A stretch of 64,000 nucleotides of DNA from Spirochaeta sp. UBA5339 (GTDB lineage: Bacteria; Spirochaetota; Spirochaetia; DSM-2461), in assembly GCA_002408085.1 (NCBI GenBank), contig DHQL01000025.1, positions 219,350-283,349 on the forward strand, read 5' to 3'. Position numbers and translations under genes: made by a program. This document shows, piece after piece, positions 36,803-46,086 of the stretch; position 1 is the first letter of the stretch; every line of letters begins with the position of its first letter. The notes under the pieces are model-generated. The model did no database searches. It worked only from the letters and a program-made list of their open reading frames with translations, and was not told where the DNA came from.

Positions 36803-37717
36803 TTGCCGCATCTGTTTTTTCTTTTTTTTGTAATAACCATTGCCGTAATGACAGGAGCCTTTCTGCTGGGGCTCCTCTACTATCAGAAGGACAAGGCTCT
36901 GTGGAAATTCAAGGGCTGTTTCTTTCTGGGGTATATTCTCTTTCTCTTCTTTACCGTCGGTATCCGCTTCTATTTTTCAGAGATCGCCGGAATTGCGGAT
37001 AATCCCTTAAGACAGGTGCTGCAGTTTCTTTATGTCACTGTCTACTCCCTGCTGATCTACTATCTGCCGGCTACGGTCAACTATATTCTCAAAAGGCCCT
37101 GGTCCAGGGGACGTCTTCTCTGGATTCTGATTGCTTCAGGCTCCTATTTTATTGCCGGGATAACCCTGCTTATCAAGGGGATCTCTCCGGTCTGGAACGT
37201 TCCTCTGGGGGCATTCTTCTTTCTCTCATTCGCCTTTATTCTGATGGATGCCTTTCAGTCCCTTCCACTTATAAGGGACAAGAGGGGCAGGCTTTCGGTG
37301 ACCCTCCTGTTTCTGGGGACCTTTCTCTTTCTGCCCATACTTCTGATTGTGAGAATGGTGGGAGCCATATTCTTTCCGGAAATGAACAATGACATTCTGA
37401 TTTTCCCCCTTCAGACTGTCTACTTTCTCTGGCTGGCCCTGGTAATGATACAGTTCCTTATGAACCGGATTCTTGTTTCCGATTCTATCCCCCTTCCCCT
37501 GAGTGAGAAGCCCCTCTCTTTTTTCGAGGAAAAGGGAATCACATCAAGGGAGAGGGAGATTATTCTCTTTCTTGAGAAGGGGCTGACCTACAAGGAGATA
37601 GGCCGGGAGCTCTTTATCTCCGCCAACACCGTAAGCAATCATGTGGCCAGCATTTACAAGAAGACCGGACAGCGCTCACGGGTGGAGATGCTGAACTCCC
37701 TGCGGGGAGAGGCCTAG
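36803..37717 (+). CDS. Membrane protein with C-terminal LuxR-type DNA-binding domain
   Basis: A 304-residue protein with seven likely membrane helices (residues 1-220) and a LuxR/GerE HTH in the last 65 (TSREREIILFLEKGLTYKEI, NTVSNHVASIYKKTG). It would be a membrane-embedded transcription regulator, like other 7TM-HTH proteins. It starts at TTG 36803 with AAAGGGG ahead. Its signal and targets are unknown. Confidence 0.75.
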   Translation: MPHLFFLFFVITIAVMTGAFLLGLLYYQKDKALWKFKGCFFLGYILFLFFTVGIRFYFSEIAGIADNPLRQVLQFLYVTVYSLLIYYLPATVNYILKRPWSRGRLLWILIASGSYFIAGITLLIKGISPVWNVPLGAFFFLSFAFILMDAFQSLPLIRDKRGRLSVTLLFLGTFLFLPILLIVRMVGAIFFPEMNNDILIFPLQTVYFLWLALVMIQFLMNRILVSDSIPLPLSEKPLSFFEEKGITSREREIILFLEKGLTYKEIGRELFISANTVSNHVASIYKKTGQRSRVEMLNSLRGEA

Positions 37718-37818
37718 TCAAAAAAGACTAGTCAATCTTAATAGGAGCAGAGCCCTCTCTTTTCATGGAAAATTAATAATTTTTTATTATAATCCTCTTC
37801 ATGAAGAGGAGGTGCGTC

Positions 37819-38619
37819 ATGCAGGAGTCTCTGCCAAGGTACAGAAAAACCATTCAGATCGGCTACAGATCGGTTATTCAAGACGGCCGAATCTCTCCGG
37901 CCCTCCTCTGGGAGGAGTTGGAAGAGGCTGCGGAAGAGCACTGCCGCATGGTCGGAATGGATATTTTCACCCTGCTGAACAGAGGGGAAGCCTGGATACT
38001 GAAGGCTGGAGACTCCCGGATTAAACGATATCCGGTTTACGATGAAAAAATCACCATAGAGACCTGGATCTCATCACTGGACAGATACAAGGGGCAGAGG
38101 GAGTATCTGTTACGGGATAAAAAGGGAGAGGTTCTCGGTGAGATATCAACTCTTTGGGTCTATCTGGATCTGAAGAGAAGAACCCTGAAGGCCATACCCG
38201 AAGAGTTCCATATCGGATGGGGCAGCCAGGGACATCCTCTCCACAGGGGCTTCGGCAGAAAAAGCAAGTTTATCCCGGCGGAAAATTACGGAACCGCCTC
38301 ATTCCGGATCCGACGAAGGGATATTGACAGCAGCGCCCATGTTCATAATATCCGCTACCTTGAGTGGCTCTGTGAATCCATACCCGAGGAGATCTACCAT
38401 AAGTGCCAGATCAGTGGTTTTACCGTCTTCTACAGAAAGGAGATGAGAACAGCCGGTACTGTGGATATACGCAGTGAAAACCTTGGTGGTGGGCAGTTCC
38501 GGCATGACTACTATGACAGGGGGAGCAGCAAACTGCTCTGTTCGGCCCGCTCTTTCTGGACAGAAAAGATCTATCCCGAAAATCACAGCTTTCCGGTTTC
38601 AATTCCCGCAGCTATCTAG
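37819..38619 (+). CDS. Acyl-ACP thioesterase (FatA/FatB family)
   Basis: A 266-residue double-hotdog protein. SSAHVHNIRYLEWLCESIP contains the catalytic N/H region of the acyl-ACP thioesterases. It releases fatty acids from ACP in the cytoplasm. The ATG at 37819 has a perfect AGGAGG six bases upstream; the ATG at 37801 itself lies in front of that sequence and lacks one. Confidence 0.82.
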   Translation: MQESLPRYRKTIQIGYRSVIQDGRISPALLWEELEEAAEEHCRMVGMDIFTLLNRGEAWILKAGDSRIKRYPVYDEKITIETWISSLDRYKGQREYLLRDKKGEVLGEISTLWVYLDLKRRTLKAIPEEFHIGWGSQGHPLHRGFGRKSKFIPAENYGTASFRIRRRDIDSSAHVHNIRYLEWLCESIPEEIYHKCQISGFTVFYRKEMRTAGTVDIRSENLGGGQFRHDYYDRGSSKLLCSARSFWTEKIYPENHSFPVSIPAAI

Positions 38620-38633
38620 TCAGTATTCAGATC

Positions 38634-40781
38634 TTAAAATCCCGGCAGTTTGATCTTCGATGCCTCTTCCTTCAGCTTCTCTTCGGCTTCCGCCTTTGCG
38701 GCATCCGCCTCGGCCTGGGCCTTCGCTTCGGCTTCGGCCTTTGCGGCTTCCGCTTCGGCTCTGGCTTTCTCCTCAGCCTCGTTCAGAATGGCATCGCCCC
38801 TGTCCTCAGCCTGATTTTTCAGTTCATCAACTTTGGCCTGAAGCTCTTCCATGGAGTTGATCTGATCCAGAGATTCAATGCCCAGGGCATCCAGAGAGGA
38901 TGCGAGCTTTTCGCTGGTCAGCAGATCATCGCTGATCATATTCCTGATGTAGCTTTCCAGAGCATCGGCACCCTGAGAGGGGAGTTCATCTATAAGATCA
39001 CCCAGTCTATCCTGCAGCACTCTGTCAATATCGGTACTGACAGCGATGGACTGTATACCCTTCCCGTCCATAAGGATCTCAGCGGAGACCAGAAAGCTCT
39101 GGAGATCCTCCAGGGTGTCACTGATCAGGGTTGCTATCATGTCCGGGTCATCGGGCATTTCAAATTCAGCATTATTGAAGTTCATATCCAGGCTGACCAG
39201 TACACCCTCTCCGTCGGGATTGGACATACCGGTACCGCTGTATGTGAGATCGGCTCTGGCCGACTCAATGCCCAGGGCCGACATTCCGTCGTTCAGTTCC
39301 GCGCTTCCCCCGGGAGAGGAGAAGTTCAGAAGGAACATCTCTTCGGCGTCCTCTCTCATATCAAGAAATCCGTCCAGGGCGACTGTACTGGTATCCTTGA
39401 TCCAGTTCGCATCCAGGGTAATGGGCTGATCCAGTTTATCCGGTTCCGAACTGATTCCCTCGATAAGTCCCTCAAAGGTACCGGAGCTGCCGTCTCCGCC
39501 GTCAAGGTTGATCCTGCTGATCAGAAAACGGGGTATGGTGGCCGACTCTAGGGGGATGTAACTTCCCTGAAGACGGCTTATTTTCTTTTTCTTCTCTTCC
39601 GTTGCCTGCCTGTCTCTCAGCTTTTCCAGGTAGGGCAGAAAGGGTTCGGCCATGGCATAGTAGTCGGAGAACTGCTCCATAAGGATCTTTTTGATTTTGT
39701 CGGAGACAATGTTCTTCAGGTCTCCTATGCCCGGCAGCTCAATCAGGGAGGAGAGGTACTCCACATCCTCATCTATCAGGGTGCTGACCTCGCTCTTTAT
39801 GGACTGAAACTGCTGTGTCTCTTCTTTGAACCGGCTGTTCAGATCCTCAAGTTCCGACTTTGTACTCTCCAGAGAGTCATAGGCCGATTTATACTCAGCT
39901 GCCGCCTCTGCGGCTTCCTGTACGGAACTAATGGAAGGGGTCCCCTGGTCCGTCAGGGCCTTTACCTGCTCTGCCGACTCTTTTACCTTTTCCGCGGACT
40001 CATCAAAGAGCTCTTCCCACCTGTCAGTCATGGTGCTCAGTTCTTCGTTTGCATTTTCCAGATACTTAAGGGTCTGCAGGTTGTCAATCTGCTCCTCAAT
40101 AAGTGATTCAATCTCTGCAGCCGCGTCGGATCCAAGGGCTTCAAGATCAATCAGAGAGTCTCCGGACTCTCCGCTCTCTGAGACAGAACTCTCGGGGAGT
40201 TCATCTGAATCCCGGGAGCTGTTGAATTTCAGTCCCTGAAGGGTTATTTCATCTATATGGTAGCGGTTGCGGCTCAGCTGTCCCATATTGACCGCAAAGG
40301 CCGTATTGCCGAATTCAAAGAGGTTTCTAGAGGGCCTGTCTTTGTTCTGTACTGTCAGTCCATCCATGGTGAAGCTGCCGCGAAAAAGAGAGATCTTCGG
40401 TTCTCTGGCATCGCTGTAGGCCTCAAAGAGAGTTTCCAGGCCAGTCTCAATGCCCCTTTCCAGAAGCATGTTCTTGAAAAATATGGTAAACACCGCCACT
40501 GCTGCTGCAATGGTGAGAAGAATTGCAGCCTTCCAGCGTGTTACGGTTCCCTTGTTTTTTTTGATCGCCTTGCCCAGAACCTTCAGTTTCTTCAGGTCTT
40601 TTTTGGGGAGGTCCTTTTTCAGAACCATCCGGTTATCAACAGGTTCAAAACGCTCTTCAAGCCACTTCCTGTCAGCGGGGATATGGATGTTTCTGATGAT
40701 TTTTTTATTCCATTTCTTCTGATTGAGTTTTTTTCTGAAAGGCTTCGGGGCTTTCTTAATCTTTTTCTCGGCTTTGCTCAT
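38634..40781 (-). CDS. TIGR03545 family protein
   Basis: A 715-residue protein with a very basic N-terminus (about 100 residues), one membrane helix near residue 90 (AAILLTIAAAVAVFTIFF), then a large extracytoplasmic region with AsmA-like repeats (FRGSFTMDGLTVQNKDRP). A coiled-coil segment covers residues about 240-350, and the C-terminus is an Ala/Glu/Lys repeat (KAEAEAKAQAEADAAKAEAE). It matches TIGR03545 and is paired with TIGR03546 upstream, 10 bases away, as is usual for this family. Function is unknown, probably envelope-related. Confidence 0.78.
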   Translation of the reverse strand: MSKAEKKIKKAPKPFRKKLNQKKWNKKIIRNIHIPADRKWLEERFEPVDNRMVLKKDLPKKDLKKLKVLGKAIKKNKGTVTRWKAAILLTIAAAVAVFTIFFKNMLLERGIETGLETLFEAYSDAREPKISLFRGSFTMDGLTVQNKDRPSRNLFEFGNTAFAVNMGQLSRNRYHIDEITLQGLKFNSSRDSDELPESSVSESGESGDSLIDLEALGSDAAAEIESLIEEQIDNLQTLKYLENANEELSTMTDRWEELFDESAEKVKESAEQVKALTDQGTPSISSVQEAAEAAAEYKSAYDSLESTKSELEDLNSRFKEETQQFQSIKSEVSTLIDEDVEYLSSLIELPGIGDLKNIVSDKIKKILMEQFSDYYAMAEPFLPYLEKLRDRQATEEKKKKISRLQGSYIPLESATIPRFLISRINLDGGDGSSGTFEGLIEGISSEPDKLDQPITLDANWIKDTSTVALDGFLDMREDAEEMFLLNFSSPGGSAELNDGMSALGIESARADLTYSGTGMSNPDGEGVLVSLDMNFNNAEFEMPDDPDMIATLISDTLEDLQSFLVSAEILMDGKGIQSIAVSTDIDRVLQDRLGDLIDELPSQGADALESYIRNMISDDLLTSEKLASSLDALGIESLDQINSMEELQAKVDELKNQAEDRGDAILNEAEEKARAEAEAAKAEAEAKAQAEADAAKAEAEEKLKEEASKIKLPGF

Positions 40782-40791
40782 GGTGATCTCC

Positions 40792-41316
40792 TTAATGCAA
40801 AAAACTCAGTTTGCTGTAGGCCTTCAGCAGTTTGGATACGATGGGAATTTTTTTCAGGCCTTTGATAAATTTTGATTCAGAAAGTTTAGAAGCAACTTTA
40901 TTTCGGTAGAGCACAATCAAAATCTGAAAGAGGATGAATACCGGAAGCCAGAGAATCAGACTCCATATAAAGGATCCCATAACCATTGTGTTGTTGAATT
41001 TCAGCCAGGGAAGAACAGGCATATTGTAGAGCCCTGCAAGAGTATTCTGCAGGACCGGCAGGGTGAGGATCAGATATCCGGTTTTATGGAGGAGCGGATC
41101 CAGCAGCGGTGCCAGGGGTGAGAGAAGCAGCAGGCTCAGAAGCATTGCCGCCAGATTGTGTTTCAGTAGAAATGCTATGCAGAATATCATTACCCAAAGA
41201 AGGTTACCCCCCGGTATCAGAGCCAGACAGAATCCGAAGGCGACTCCCGAACTCAGTTCTGCCGAACGGCTGTTGCTGTTTAGTGCTACCAGAATTTTGG
41301 CAAAGAATGAAATCAT
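40792..41316 (-). CDS. TIGR03546 family membrane protein
   Basis: A 174-residue protein with three or four membrane segments. The glycine/leucine-rich SGVAFGFCLALIPGGNLLWVM is typical of this DUF2062-like family. It is the first gene of a two-gene operon with TIGR03545. Function is unknown. Confidence 0.78.
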   Translation of the reverse strand: MISFFAKILVALNSNSRSAELSSGVAFGFCLALIPGGNLLWVMIFCIAFLLKHNLAAMLLSLLLLSPLAPLLDPLLHKTGYLILTLPVLQNTLAGLYNMPVLPWLKFNNTMVMGSFIWSLILWLPVFILFQILIVLYRNKVASKLSESKFIKGLKKIPIVSKLLKAYSKLSFLH

Positions 41317-41471
41317 AGAACTACTCCCTTGTTCAGAACCGAACTGAACAATCTATCTGCAATTTTAAACAAGAGAACAAATGTTTGCAATTTATCACAA
41401 TAATCTTCTGTACAGTTTGAAAGTTCAGTCAACCGTGGTATACATTTATTATTACATATATGAGGATTGCG

Positions 41472-43322
41472 ATGTTTAATAGAAAGGTTTTTTTACTCGG
41501 TTGGTCGGTTTTTATTCTTCCCCATCTAATGACAGGGGTCGTAATCAATTATCTTGAAATTCTTGATTCTGCCGGGAGAAAGGACCTTTACTCATCTCCC
41601 TTTACATGGCTGTTCGTCGTACTCCTGCAGGTTGTCTTTTTCATTTTCTGGTTCACCTTCAGAAAGCTGATATGCAGCTGGAGGGAACAGGATAGTCCCG
41701 ACCGGGATTTCACCACGCTGATGACCAGAAAGGTTGTGATTTTTCCGAAAAAGATCCTCTATGTGGGACTGCTTCAGTCCTTTGTTCTGCCTCAGCTGGT
41801 TTACCTCTTTCAGCCGGCAGTGCCTTTCTCTGTCCGTATCCACATCTCCCTTGTGACCTTTGCCTGCACAATGTTCTTCGCCATGCCCTTCTATATTCTT
41901 TTCCTTCAATCCTTTGAGGAGGATACAAAAGACGTTCCCTTTAACAGTGAGGTTATGTCCATGAAACTCACACTGAGAACCAACCTGGTTGTTTTTATGC
42001 TGATGACCTCGGTTCTCATCGTCCTGCAGATGGGTATCACATATTCCCTTTCAGCGGCTACTGTACTGGAAACAGTCAGAGCCTCTCTATCACAAAAGCT
42101 TCTTCCTCTTGAGCTGGTAGCCATTGTTATGAGTGTTGTAAATATCTACCTCCTTATGCGGGGTATCAATCACCGAATCCAGAGCTGTGAGAGCTTTGCT
42201 GGTGAACTTGCTGAAGGTGACTTCTCAGCAAGAGTGGCTTACTGCCTTTCCAGAGATGAGCTTGGCGCCCTGAACTACCAGCTCTTCAGGGTCTACAGAA
42301 ACAATGCGGAGCTTCTGAAAAATCTCGGCAGCGCCGTTGACCAGACAGTGGAGTCCAAGGACGAGATGATTCAGATTTCCGGAGAGACATCGGCGGCAAT
42401 GGAGCAGATTTCCGGCAGGATCGAAACGGTCTACTCCCATATGGAGGAGCTTAACGGAAGTATTCAGGTCACAACCTACTCAACCCGCTCTCTGAAGGGC
42501 CATATAGAAGAACTCAACGTGGATGTGGAAAAGCAGAATGAGATTGTAGAGAGTTCCTCGGGAGCCATTACAGAGATAACTGCATCCATCGACAGCATCA
42601 CCTCCGTAGCGGAGGGCAAGATCAATTCGGCAGAGGGACTGGTTGAGGTCTCCCGTGAGGGAGAGGAGAAGCTCAACCATACCATGGAGAGCATAAGCCG
42701 GATGAATGACAGCGTCGAAAAGATAAAGGCCATGCTCTCACTGATTCAGAACATCGCCTCTCAGACCAACCTGCTGGCCATGAATGCGGCCATCGAGGCA
42801 GCCCATGCGGGTGATGCGGGAAAGGGATTTGCCGTAGTTGCCGATGAGATCAGAAAGCTGGCCGAGTCCTCCTCTTCCAGTTCAAGAGAGATTCACAACA
42901 ACATCAATACCATAATTGAAACAATACAGGAGACCTCTGCAGCGGGAACCGAAGCCATCGACAGCTTTCATCAGATTACCGACGGCATTGATGATATGAT
43001 CAACTCATACAGGGAGATCGGCAGCGGTCTGTCGGAACTGAAGGAGGGAAGCGGCCTGATTCTTGATTCTGTAAGCAGCCTGAAGGACAACAGCGCCCGG
43101 GTTAAATCCAGTTCAACTGGAATGGAGGAGCTGACCAGCGGTGTAGATTCTGCTATGGGCGAAATTGAAGAGGTTTCTACAGATACCAGCCGTGCCGCCG
43201 AAGAGATGAGATCCGGTGCCGCAAGCGTTAAATCCATAAGCTCAAAGATGATAGAACGCAGTCATGCCCTGGAAGAGGCTTCCGATGCCATTGTAAAAGG
43301 ACTGAACAGGTTCAAGTTCTGA
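41472..43322 (+). CDS. Methyl-accepting chemotaxis protein with multi-helix membrane N-terminus
   Basis: A 616-residue protein. Residues 1-235 hold about six hydrophobic helices with only short loops, so there is no classical periplasmic ligand domain. A HAMP-like segment (AGELAEGDFSARV) and an MCP hairpin with the tip IASQTNLLAMNAAIEAAHAG follow. Start: ATG 41472 has GAGG six bases ahead; ATG 41460 lacks a Shine-Dalgarno. Sensing through the membrane domain is inferred. It converges on the 43326 gene. Confidence 0.87.
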   Translation: MFNRKVFLLGWSVFILPHLMTGVVINYLEILDSAGRKDLYSSPFTWLFVVLLQVVFFIFWFTFRKLICSWREQDSPDRDFTTLMTRKVVIFPKKILYVGLLQSFVLPQLVYLFQPAVPFSVRIHISLVTFACTMFFAMPFYILFLQSFEEDTKDVPFNSEVMSMKLTLRTNLVVFMLMTSVLIVLQMGITYSLSAATVLETVRASLSQKLLPLELVAIVMSVVNIYLLMRGINHRIQSCESFAGELAEGDFSARVAYCLSRDELGALNYQLFRVYRNNAELLKNLGSAVDQTVESKDEMIQISGETSAAMEQISGRIETVYSHMEELNGSIQVTTYSTRSLKGHIEELNVDVEKQNEIVESSSGAITEITASIDSITSVAEGKINSAEGLVEVSREGEEKLNHTMESISRMNDSVEKIKAMLSLIQNIASQTNLLAMNAAIEAAHAGDAGKGFAVVADEIRKLAESSSSSSREIHNNINTIIETIQETSAAGTEAIDSFHQITDGIDDMINSYREIGSGLSELKEGSGLILDSVSSLKDNSARVKSSSTGMEELTSGVDSAMGEIEEVSTDTSRAAEEMRSGAASVKSISSKMIERSHALEEASDAIVKGLNRFKF

Positions 43323-43325
43323 GTT

Positions 43326-43763
43326 TCAGGAGAAATTGGCTTCTCTGGATGAATTTCTTCGGATTCTGTCGGTAGCTTCAATAAAAATCTGCCACAGAGA
43401 ATCTTTTTCTGATTCGGTTATATACTCTTTTTCAGCCAGAAAGTGAAGAAAGCCTATGTCCTCTACATCGTTCAGTGATTGAGCCAGATTTCTGAGCAGT
43501 TCCGCCTCGTCCAGAGAGAGCAGATATCCGTGACCGTGTTTGTTCTTGAAAAACTGCTGTATGTCAGGGAATGCAGGGTACATGTCCTTTCTCCTTCCCG
43601 TTGATTCAATCAGTTGATAAAGCTCAGTTGTAAATGATTCCCTGGGATATATAAGGGAATAACCCAGTATTTTAAATACACGTGGGTTTACTAATATAAG
43701 CCTTTTAAATGAGAAAATCCATAGCAAGGTTCTCCAGTATGAAAAGAATCGGATCAGATTCAA
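43326..43763 (-). CDS. Hypothetical protein
   Basis: Up to 145 residues, starting at a TTG; the true start is uncertain. Helical and charged in the second half (LSLDEAELLRNLAQSLNDVE), with no signal peptide or membrane helix that convinces. It lies between two chemoreceptors, converging on one and divergent from the other. No family recognised. Confidence 0.45.
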   Translation of the reverse strand: MNLIRFFSYWRTLLWIFSFKRLILVNPRVFKILGYSLIYPRESFTTELYQLIESTGRRKDMYPAFPDIQQFFKNKHGHGYLLSLDEAELLRNLAQSLNDVEDIGFLHFLAEKEYITESEKDSLWQIFIEATDRIRRNSSREANFS

Positions 43764-43839
43764 TTATCAGTAAAAAAATTATAGACGTATTGTAAATAAA
43801 GGTTACAATTCATGTAGTATTAAAATTAGAGATTAAAAT

Positions 43840-45726
43840 ATGAAAATCAAATTCAAGCTTTTCCTGATTATTACGGTTTTTATTCTGGCTTTTGGTATAC
43901 AGTTCTCCTTCAGGTCCGCCTCCCGGTTGAGGAATTCGGCCATACAGCATGAGCTTCAGTATCTTGGCGAACTGGAAAGAACAATTCTGCAGGCCAGGTT
44001 TTCTCTCTCTCATCTGATCATTCATGATTACATTTTAACCCTGGATGGTTTTAATGAGGAAAGTGGGCATCTGATCTCACTTCTGGGAGAACTTGATAAC
44101 CAGGTACAGATCCCCTCTCTGGGTCAGGAAATGGAAGACTTCTTTTTGAGAATGGGAAGTATGAATAACCTGATAGGTACCCGTCTTCTGGAGTTCAGTC
44201 AAATTACTGCAGAGTTTGATGAAATAGCAACTGGTTATCTCGGCACCTTGAGGGATCTCAAAATAAGCAATATGTTTGCCACAACCGCCAGGCCCACAGA
44301 CGGCAACTATGATCTATTTGCCTTCGGTCTGGAAAGGCTTGTCAGATCTATTCGCAAGGTTGATGAGGCTCTGGAAATAGCGGCAGGACTTATCGTAGAT
44401 AACAGAAATGAGGTAAGTACCATAACCGATGCCGTTGAATCAAGGTCCGAGCTTATCGGAAACTCGCTGACGGCAGTTCTTATTCTTCTTGCTTTCGGAT
44501 TCTCCTATTTTCTGACCAGAGGGATAGGACTTGATCTGAAAGCCATCGGACGGAGTATCGGGACTCTCTCCCAGGGGGATCTTACGGTAAGTTTCAATAC
44601 TGCAAGGAAGGATGAAATAGCCGTCCTTAACAGAGACCTCCAGTCCTTTGCTGATAACCTGAGCCGCTCTATCCGGGATATACAGACAATTTCCGAAGAG
44701 AACAGCCAGACAAGAAAAATCCTTCTGCAGACAACGCAGCGCTCTGAAGAGTCAATCAAAAAAGTACTCACCTCTATCAACTCCATAGAACAGGAAATGG
44801 CGTCTCTGGAACTGATGAGTGAGAACTCCTTTCAGTCCAACAGGGATTTAAGCGGAGAGCTGGAATCACTTAATGAACGGATTCATGAGCAGAAGAGTGT
44901 TATCGATTCCACCTCTGCATCGGTAAAATCAATTATTGAGTCCATAACAGAAATGTCCCGGCTCAGTGAGATGAACAAGTCCGCCAATAAGGATCTGGTG
45001 CAGACAGTGCAGGAGGGAGCAGAGTCGGTAGCTACGGCAAACGAGGCAGTTCAAAATCTTGCAGGCTTTATTGAAGATATCAACTCCATTGCCCGGATGA
45101 TTCAGGGAATTGCCTCCCGGACCAATCTTCTATCCATGAATGCCGCTATTGAGGCCGCTCATGCGGGGGATGCCGGGAAGGGGTTCAGTGTTGTTGCAGA
45201 GGAAATCAGAAAGCTGGCGGAGGCATCGGCTGTGAACTCCAAGGACATTTCGGCCAAGCTGGCCTCCATGACCGAAGGTGTACAGACTGCCGTGGATGCC
45301 GGAGCCATTACGAATCAGTCTTTTGAAGAGATCAATAGTAGAGTAAGGGATGTTACTCTCTCTTTTCATCAGATCTCCAGCGCTGCCTCTAGTATGGATG
45401 ATGGAAGTCAGTTGGTTCTGGAGACTCTCAATGAGCTGAGTGTTCAGTCCTTTCAGGTGGAGGGTAGCGCCGGTAATATGATCAGGGGAGCTGCCGAAGT
45501 TCTTGAATCCGCCCAGAAGTATTCAACTGCCACAATGACAGTTCAAAAGGATGTTTCCAGCATCAGCGGGGAGATGGAGGGGATTGCCACAGCAGTGGAG
45601 AACACTGTTGATATTGCCAGATCAATCGACCGGATCAGCCAGAAACTTAATGAGTCCGTATCCCGGTATAATACAGAAGAATATGCTTCAGATATGATTA
45701 TTGACAATACTGTTGGTTTAGAATAA
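43840..45726 (+). CDS. Methyl-accepting chemotaxis protein
   Basis: A 628-residue protein with an N-terminal membrane helix (7-24), a 180-residue helical periplasmic sensor domain, a second membrane helix near 210-230 and HAMP (SIGTLSQGDLTVSFNTARKD). The signalling hairpin follows, with IASRTNLLSMNAAIEAAHAG. The sensor resembles four-helix-bundle types. No CheR-tethering pentapeptide is visible at the C-terminus. The tRNA promoter overlaps its stop codon. Confidence 0.88.
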   Translation: MKIKFKLFLIITVFILAFGIQFSFRSASRLRNSAIQHELQYLGELERTILQARFSLSHLIIHDYILTLDGFNEESGHLISLLGELDNQVQIPSLGQEMEDFFLRMGSMNNLIGTRLLEFSQITAEFDEIATGYLGTLRDLKISNMFATTARPTDGNYDLFAFGLERLVRSIRKVDEALEIAAGLIVDNRNEVSTITDAVESRSELIGNSLTAVLILLAFGFSYFLTRGIGLDLKAIGRSIGTLSQGDLTVSFNTARKDEIAVLNRDLQSFADNLSRSIRDIQTISEENSQTRKILLQTTQRSEESIKKVLTSINSIEQEMASLELMSENSFQSNRDLSGELESLNERIHEQKSVIDSTSASVKSIIESITEMSRLSEMNKSANKDLVQTVQEGAESVATANEAVQNLAGFIEDINSIARMIQGIASRTNLLSMNAAIEAAHAGDAGKGFSVVAEEIRKLAEASAVNSKDISAKLASMTEGVQTAVDAGAITNQSFEEINSRVRDVTLSFHQISSAASSMDDGSQLVLETLNELSVQSFQVEGSAGNMIRGAAEVLESAQKYSTATMTVQKDVSSISGEMEGIATAVENTVDIARSIDRISQKLNESVSRYNTEEYASDMIIDNTVGLE

Positions 45727-45729
45727 TAT
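45701..45729 (+). promoter_or_regulatory. Sigma-70 promoter of the CAU tRNA, inside the MCP gene end
   Basis: TTGACA (45701-45706), 17 bases, TAATAT (45724-45729). The -10 box contains the MCP stop codon TAA. Confidence 0.75.
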
Positions 45730-45739
45730 AAGCGCTCAT

Positions 45740-45778
45740 TGGATGGCCATGAAGTTTAATTTATGGCCCATGCATCCA
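45740..45778 (+). other. Pre-tRNA leader stem-loop
   Basis: TGGATGGCCAT can pair with ATGGC...ATCCA, ending on the base before the tRNA. It may guide RNase P processing. Confidence 0.4.
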
Positions 45779-45852
45779 GGGCCTATAGCTCAGTTGGTTA
45801 GAGCCCCTGACTCATAATCAGGTTGTCCTAGGTTCAAGTCCTAGTGGGCCCA
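45779..45852 (+). tRNA. tRNA with anticodon CAU (Ile2 or elongator Met)
   Basis: 74 bases. The acceptor pairs GGGCCTA with TGGGCCC (one G-U), the D-arm is GCTCAGTTGGTTAGAGC, the anticodon loop CTCATAA, the T-arm GGTTCAAGTCC and the discriminator A. The body is not the initiator type. Whether C34 becomes lysidine (Ile, AUA) or stays C (Met) cannot be decided from the gene alone; TilS determinants lie mainly in the acceptor and anticodon stems. Confidence 0.93.
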
Positions 45853-45855
45853 CTA

Positions 45856-45883
45856 AGCACTCCATTTTCGGAGTGCTTTTTTT
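45856..45883 (+). terminator. Rho-independent terminator of the tRNA
   Basis: AGCACTCC, 6-base loop, GGAGTGCT and a T-run, starting three bases after the tRNA. Confidence 0.9.
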
Positions 45884-46086
45884 GTGACTAAACGCTTATA
45901 ATGCATGGGTTTATGGTGTTTGGGATAAATCGGGTGTCTGATTTTGAAAGGGCACTGACGCCTTTATCGACGCCTTTTGGCAAATTCTTATGGTCCTGGA
46001 ATGGTGAAGGATTTCTATATTCAGAGAACATAAATCGTATCACTCTGATACTGCATAAGTGTGAATAGTATTTGACTTATTGTAAA

